Below the pieces are notes generated by a model, which was given only the letters and a program-made list of their open reading frames with translations, was not told the DNA's origin and did not search any database. A stretch of DNA of 64,000 nucleotides from Brachionus rotundiformis. Its lineage: Eukaryota; Rotifera; Eurotatoria; Ploima; Brachionidae. Positions within the stretch are counted from its first letter, which is position 1. Every line of letters starts with the position of its first letter. Made by a program: the position numbers and the translations under genes. Location of the stretch: assembly GCA_016802295.1 (NCBI GenBank), contig JAESIW010000065.1, positions 1,989,382-2,053,381 on the forward strand. Direction: 5' to 3'. Shown here one piece after another: positions 58,034 to 64,000 of this stretch.

Positions 58034-61000
58034 TTAAAGATCTGTGGCAGTAATTGTGGAAAGAATCGGATAAAACGCCATTATGACGGCAAAAATCAAG
58101 ACACTTAGAGGCACCATTGAAAAATATGAAACCTAAATATTTAAAATTAATACAATTTTTTGTATCTAAATCATATGTTACAATTTTTGCACGCAATGAC
58201 AAATCTTCATATCCATCATTCAGATCATCCAGAACAGAGCCTGTGGTGTCTAATTTAGATCTATATTCTTGACATTGATCCTCAAGTGTTTTTATCTTCG
58301 ATTCAAGTTTGCGAATTTTTTTGTCGTTTGTCTGGTCACTTTCTTCTGGTTTTGACTTTTTCTGGTCCAAAACGTCCTTCAGCTCTTCTAAAATTTTAAC
58401 TGATTCTTCCAATTGTTTAAAGTAGGATTCTTCGTCCAAGTTTTTATTTAACAGAACAGGACTGTCTCTTTGATATCAATGTTTAAAAATTTTTGTAGAA
58501 ATTATTTGATTTTTAATTACTCTAAAAACTGACGGGCTGCCATTTGAACAACTTGCACTTGAGTCTTCAATTGGTCATATTCGTTGAATGAACTAAAATT
58601 ATCATTTGAAAAACAATGTGATCTATTTTCCTGGTCTCTGTCATTGGAACTCAAATTTGATAAATTATTTACATTTGTTTCTTTGGATTCAAAGGACTCG
58701 TTTTGTTTTGAAATATTCAGAACATTGGTCAAATTTAAATTGATAAGTTCATTTTTGCTTAAGACCAATTTTTCAATTAATTTATTTTTTTCTTCAAGCT
58801 CTTTTTCCAAATCGTCCAATTTGGCAGCTTTTTCCTTCTGTATTAAATCAAAATTTTGCTCATTATGCAGCTCATCTGGGCGAATATCTTAAAATTTTTA
58901 GTTAAATTTAAAAAAAATCCAATCTTTGATAATTGATTTTATAATCTATCCTTTTTTTAATTTGCTTTTTCTGAATCTCATCAAAAATAAAAATCAATTA
59001 ATAAATATTTGCTTAATCATACCTTTTAATTGATTTAATTCATCTTTAAGTTTAAAATTTGAATTAATTTCAGTCTCTAATTTTTGCTTTAGTTCTTCTA
59101 TTTCAGAATTTAGATTTTTTAATTCGGTATTCAGTGAATTTATCTTTAAATTTTCATTTAGATTAATTTCTTCCGGATTTTTCTCGGTCTCGCTATTGCC
59201 AGATTGCTCACCAACAAGTGCCACATTTTCTTTTTCATCTTCACTTTTTCCATTCGATGAAGAAACATTAATTGAGTCTTTTTGAAGAACTGATTCAGAA
59301 TCGTTTATAATATTGTTAGATACGTCATTCAGTACTTCATTTTTGATAGATATTTTCTTGTCATTATCAACTGTTACCACTGTTTCTTGCTCGACAGGTT
59401 CTGATTTTAAATTTTCGTTTATTTCTGACTTGACAATCTGTTGCTGTTCCTCGTAGGCCTCTATTTTCTTCACATAGGTCTCATTTATCTCCTTCATTTG
59501 CTCAAACTTTATCAAAAGACCTTCCAATTGTTTCGATTGAATGTCTTTTTCTGCAATTAGTAGCTCAATCTTAATCAAAATTAAATCAATCTAATTAAAT
59601 TTAAATATTTTTTATCTACTTGTGCGGTATGTTTTTTTTCCGAGTCCATTAAATTGGCTATTTGGTTTTCCAGGTTTTGTTTTTCGGCATCGGAGCTTGT
59701 GCACTTTTCATTATATTTTGATTTTGCTTCTTCTACTTCAATTTGGAAATTTTCTATCTGTGTTAACAATTCTTGGTTTTGGCCAGCCAATTCAAGTATT
59801 TTTGACCTCAATTCTTCATTTAATCTCTTAAGCTGATTTGATTCTTCCTCTTTGATAATGAGCATTGTCTTAAACTCATCTAATTTCTGATCTGATTCGT
59901 TTTTTTCTTCAATTATCTTTTGAATGCTTTCCTAAAAACAAAAATTTAAAAAAAAAATTTATAATCGGCAACTGGCAAAAATTATTCATAAAAAAGTCAA
60001 CTAGTTAGCTTGGATTATTATCAAAACAATCATTTTATAATTTTAAAATTTCTATGAAGAAAAATAAAGTTTAAATTAATTTGATTTCTAATTGATTTCT
60101 TGTACAAAAGTAAAAATATTAATTTATTTTTAAGTGTTTACTAAATATAAAAATAACTTGTTACTTTAATTTTTTTAGTTATCTTTGATAGTTATTTTAA
60201 ATCTCTGTTAGAAAAAATTTAATTCTAATTTTAGATAAATGATAGCTAAATTTATTAAGTAAAAATCAAATCAATTATTAAAGCTATTATTTAATAAAAA
60301 ATCCTACAAGAAAAAATAATTTAAATACTTCATAGTTTAATTATAGAGAATTTTATCATGAGTATATACATTTTTTTAATTCAATTGAGCTTAAAAAAAT
60401 AAACCTTAATATCAAAAAAAGATTCGTTTTTTAAAAAATACCAATTATTTTCATAATATTATATTTAAAATATATGGTCAAAAATTATTTTAGGAAAAAA
60501 AATATAAAAATATTTCGCATTTCAAAATAAAACAACATCACAAACCTTTGCCGAGTCTTCTATTTTGAGTTTTTCTTCATGTAAAGAATTGATTGATTTT
60601 TTATATTGGTCTTCTGTTACATTCTTGGTGAAAAAAAATTTAGAATTATATTTTTTAAATGGAGATTAATTTCTTACTTTATTATTCAAAGTATTTTGCT
60701 TTTCCAAGCAATCAATTCGAGAAAGTAATCTGTCCTCCTGAATCAAGGTCTAAATAAAATTAAAGAAAAAACTATTTTGAAAGGAAATTTCTTTTAATCT
60801 ACTTACCAACCATCCATTTTCGCTTGTTTGTTTAGCTTGGTCAATAAAAGTCTGTAAACTCATTAATTTTTGGTTCAAAATCTCTTCCCTCATCATGGCT
60901 TCCTATTTAAAAAAACGAATCAAACTAATTTCTAAATTTAAATTTAATCAAATACTTGTAAAAATAAAGCCAATTGATAAAGTTCCTGTGTTTGCACATC

Positions 61001-61870
61001 AACTTTGTTCGTTTGTTGAGTACTTAAAAAAATATTAGATTAGATTAAATATGAAAAAGATCATTAACTAAATTATGAAAATAAATTCTTTGTAAAGCCT
61101 TCACGATTTTTACCTTTTTTTCAAAAAGTAAAATTACAAAAAAATAAAAAAATTTAAAGCTTAAATTAAGTGATGATTGTTGATCTAGTAAATAATGAAA
61201 CTTACGGCTTATAAATGGCCTCAACTCCGGACCGATGAAACAACCTAACTTCAACAGTAATGCAACCATGGGTCACTTTTTTTGTATTCTCGGTTACATC
61301 AACACCGAATTGAATGATGTCACCTGAGGTCAGTTCATAGGAAGGACTATCTTCATTACTTTTTCCTAGACGATTCCCGTTCAAAAAAGTTCCATTTGAG
61401 CTTTTAGTGTCTTGAATAAAAAACTAAAATTTCAAAAGATAAAATTTAGATAATTATCATTAAACGAAGAGTACTTTTCCATTTTCTTCCCATAGTAGAG
61501 CATGGTTTCTGGACAAAACTTTGCAATCAAAGATAGCGTTGTTGGGCTCGGGTCTAATTTTGGCAACCGATCTTCCTATTTTACATGATTTGTCCAAAGG
61601 TATCCGTCTTTCTTCGAACAATTCACTCGAGCTATTGCCATTCGAACGAAATATAAAAACCGCATAAGGACAGTTCTCAAAATTAGCTGTGTTACTATTT
61701 GGCGATTGTTGGTTCTGGTTGATAATAGGTGAAGTGGCTGATGTGCTGGATAGATAACTCGAATTGATATTGTCTCTGCTCAGCAGCGTTTGATAATTCG
61801 ATTGCGGAGATAAAGTTGAAAGGGACGATAGTGATGAAGAGAAAGCATCTTCTTCCATTACTATTGTCAT
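58034..61870 (-). CDS. SLMAP: SLMAP: FHA domain, coiled-coil, tail-anchored protein
   Basis: Component of the STRIPAK phosphatase complex that restrains Hippo kinases. Exon 1 (61870-61475) has a Ser-rich leader and the start of the FHA domain; exon 2 (61423-61206) completes it. FHA residues: Gly99-Arg100 (CKIGRSVAK), Ser120-Arg121-Asn122-His123, and Asn142-Gly143-Thr144 (DTKSSNGTFLNG); all phosphothreonine-binding positions are kept. Next come short exons with QTQELYQLALFLQ, EAMMREEILNQKLMSLQTF and IQEDRLLSRID, then long coiled-coil exons rich in Glu and Lys (about 59940-58183). The last exon (58132-58034) follows a 49-bp intron (58181-58133) and encodes MVPLSVLIFAVIMAFYPIL, the C-terminal membrane anchor, ending at the stop 58036-58034. 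Middle exon borders are only partly resolved; the intron at about 59930-60545 is the longest, about 0.6 kb. Confidence 0.92.
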
Positions 61871-62667
61871 TATTTTAATTAAATTAGTATCTAATTACTG
61901 ATCTCTATTCTGATACCAGAATATCCAAGAGTCTAAAAATTGCCAAAGCCAAGGATATGAACAAACTTTCTATTACTAATTTTTGTTTAATATTTTAACA
62001 AAAAATGATGAACTAAAAATTATATATTTTTATATTATAATATAATGATATTTTTTATAAAAAAAATATTGCAAAAAATTGCTATTGAAAGCAAAGCGAA
62101 ATTATATTTGCAGTGAATTAGTTGTTCTCTTCACTTCTATGTCTAATTCCATCTAAAATACTAAAATATGAAATAATTTATTATGCAAGCTAAAGCAAGA
62201 GGGAGTCATGATGATTCCAAAACACCTATCGGCAAACTAGATATTAGATAATTAAATTTAAAAAAAACTAATCATGAAATAGCACAAACTTGATGCATCT
62301 TTTAATTAAATATGAGACATAGTTTAAGATAAAATAAATAAATCTTTTTGAATTTAATCATTTAAAAATATAAAATCTGTATTAATAGACAAGCTTATCG
62401 TGATCAGGTGACTGTGTCAAGAGCTAAGAGCAAAATTTATGTGAGTGTGACTACTGTCAAATTTGATCCATCTTCAAACATGATACAAAAATCTGATAGC
62501 ATTTTAGATGCTTGAAAATTCATCTCCTAATTTAGAGTCCAAATTGGTAACCATGGAACCAATTTAATAAATTAGCATACATTCATTCAGTTGTTATAAT
62601 ATACCAAGTTTTATATGTAACTCAAATTTAAAGTTGTTTTTGATAAACAAATTATCTTAAGCAGAAA
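61871..62667. promoter_or_regulatory. divergent promoter between SLMAP and CFAP53
   Basis: 797-bp spacer between two start codons facing away from each other. Its right half (62380-62600) is richer in G+C than the left. Short dyads occur, but no TATA box or RFX X-box was recognised with confidence. Confidence 0.45.
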
Positions 62668-64000
62668 ATGAGAGATATAATTGGGCCTAATCCGGGTGAA
62701 TTCGGAGTGGTAAGTTTGTCAATTTTAGCTGAAGAACAAAATATCATTTTCTTGCTAGCTGGCCAAGCCAATGCGTCCTGGCAATGAGAACTTGGTGCAA
62801 AAATCAAATCGAATAAAGTTTGAAAGAGAGACTTTTAACAATAGCCACAAGCTTGATGTTAATGACAAAATTAAATATGATTTTTTTAATGGTATTGATC
62901 GCAAAGCCAAGATGAAACAAATTAATCGCACTGTTGAGGAAATAATGAACCAGAGGAATTTTTTGCTATTTGAACGTAGAAAAAAGTTTGCTTTTTATCT
63001 TTCCTAAGATATTTTTTTTAAAAAAAATCCAGATTGAAGGATTTGTTAAATTTTGAAGACCAAATGTACGAACAAGAGCTTCTTTCCGGTGTTGTCACTC
63101 CATTGGAGCGAGCTGCTCAACTTAGAGAAAAAGCAAAACAGATCAGAATAAACAAGGAAATGGAAAAAGCCGCTTTTGTACAAGAAAAACTTGATCAAAA
63201 ATGGAGGTAAATAAAATAAAAAAGATTAATGATTAAGAAATAAGTATCTTTCAAAATCAAGATCTGAATGTGACGAGTTGAGAACCTTCAATTCCAAACA
63301 ACTCCAAGCTGGAATGAAAGAAGAGCATATGAGACAAATAGAAGAAAAAATATGCCGCAATAGACATCAACTGGTAAAAAATGACAAAAGTTCGAATTTT
63401 TTTTGCTTAATTTTGGAATTAAAAGGAAGAAGAAGCTTTATTTGCCGATTTATGGTACCAAGATATCCAAGCCAAAAAGGACAGAGAGGATCGTGAAGCC
63501 AAGAAGGCTTATGAACGAAATATGGAAGTGGCTGAGATCTTAAAACAACAAATGGACGTCCTCGAAAGACAAAAGGAGGAGGAAAAGCGAATAAAAGCCG
63601 ACAATGGTCGACTAATGGTGATTATTATAAAACCAAAATTTAACCAAAATGTCCTAATTTAAAATAAAATTTAAGAAAGAAAAAGAAAATATTGATAAAC
63701 TTGAAAAAGAATTGCTTTACCAGAAAAAACTAGAGGACCAAGCAGCTAGAAGAAGGGAGCTCGATCTTAACATAAAGTATGAATAGATAAAAGATTTGGA
63801 TTTAGATTTGGATTCAAGCTAATCCATGTATTTGCAAGAGTATGCTAATTATATTTTTTAAGAGCCAAACTAGAGCATGAAGCCAAAAGAGCCAAAGAAG
63901 AGCTTATGTTTGACTTGAAGGCTTTGGAAGACTCGTTGATATCATTCCAGAATGAGGACATAGAAAAGGCTAAAAGAAAAGTAAAATTATAAAAATTAAT
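62668..64000 (+). CDS. CFAP53: CFAP53 (CCDC11)-like ciliary protein, 3' end outside window
   Basis: Microtubule inner protein of motile cilia in other animals, needed for dynein attachment and left-right patterning. Exons by hand: 62668-62709, about 62759-62970, 63032-63208, and further exons to 63980, where AAA|GTAAAA is a donor; the gene continues beyond the window. The product is highly charged and helical, with the trichohyalin-plectin-homology pattern: KLKDLLNFEDQMYEQELL, EKAAFVQEKLDQKWR, DECDELRTF, EALFADLWYQDIQAKKDRED and LKQQMDVLERQKEEEKR, collinear with human CFAP53. Its presence implies motile cilia. MNS1 and other TPH-domain proteins are alternatives, but the KLDQ..R..C.ELR and LW..D...K..R blocks favour CFAP53. 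Confidence 0.85.

Noticed and set aside
1..64000. CRISPR arrays, operons, prophage or viral insertions
   Set aside because: No spaced direct repeats, ribosome-binding sites or viral protein motifs were seen; all genes have animal-type exon structure.

Overview
The window looks like nuclear DNA of a small invertebrate animal. It is very AT-rich, coding exons are clearly richer in G+C than their surroundings, and most introns are only 45-60 bp with GT-AG borders. The gene content is purely metazoan: a four-homeodomain ZFHX factor, a KMT2E/SETD5-type PHD protein, a NETO-like CUB receptor, SLMAP and a ciliary CFAP53. I see no bacterial, viral or organellar sequence. A rotifer-like micro-metazoan would fit the base composition and tiny introns, but that placement is inference.

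Layout. 1-8835 is gene-free AT-rich DNA. 8836-26871 (+) is one ZFHX3/4/zfh-2 homologue in five exons, with a 10.5 kb fourth intron that holds several GC-richer islands, two of which fold like microRNA precursors. 28481-31180 (-) holds two small genes, an ENTR1 homologue and a C8orf33/UPF0488 homologue. 31812-36551 (+) is a KMT2E/SETD5 homologue, divergent from the C8orf33-like gene; its only intron carries a tRNA-like SINE candidate and a foldback element. 38508-38735 (+) is a tiny TATA-driven gene made of three 25-residue repeats, not recognised. 38920-52782 is a run of four minus-strand genes: NETO-like receptor, 5-oxoprolinase (16 exons, one of 17 nt), CTNNBL1 and COG4. 53496-57606 (+) holds phosphoserine phosphatase and a full-length ABCB6 relative. 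58034-61870 (-) is SLMAP, and 62668 to the window edge (+) is CFAP53, incomplete.

The genes are not an operon or shared pathway. They cover transcription and chromatin (ZFHX, KMT2E-like), splicing (CTNNBL1), membrane traffic (COG4, ENTR1), glutathione and serine metabolism (OPLAH, PSPH), signalling (SLMAP, NETO-like) and cilia (CFAP53). Three head-to-head pairs share 0.6-0.8 kb spacers.

The most striking observation is the ABCB6 relative at 54755-57606. It keeps an open 812-codon, nine-exon frame and the whole domain layout, yet every ATP-binding and hydrolysis motif of the nucleotide-binding domain is replaced. It looks like a maintained pseudo-transporter rather than a decayed gene. Exon models were worked out by hand from splice-site phase and remembered family similarity; no database search was run.
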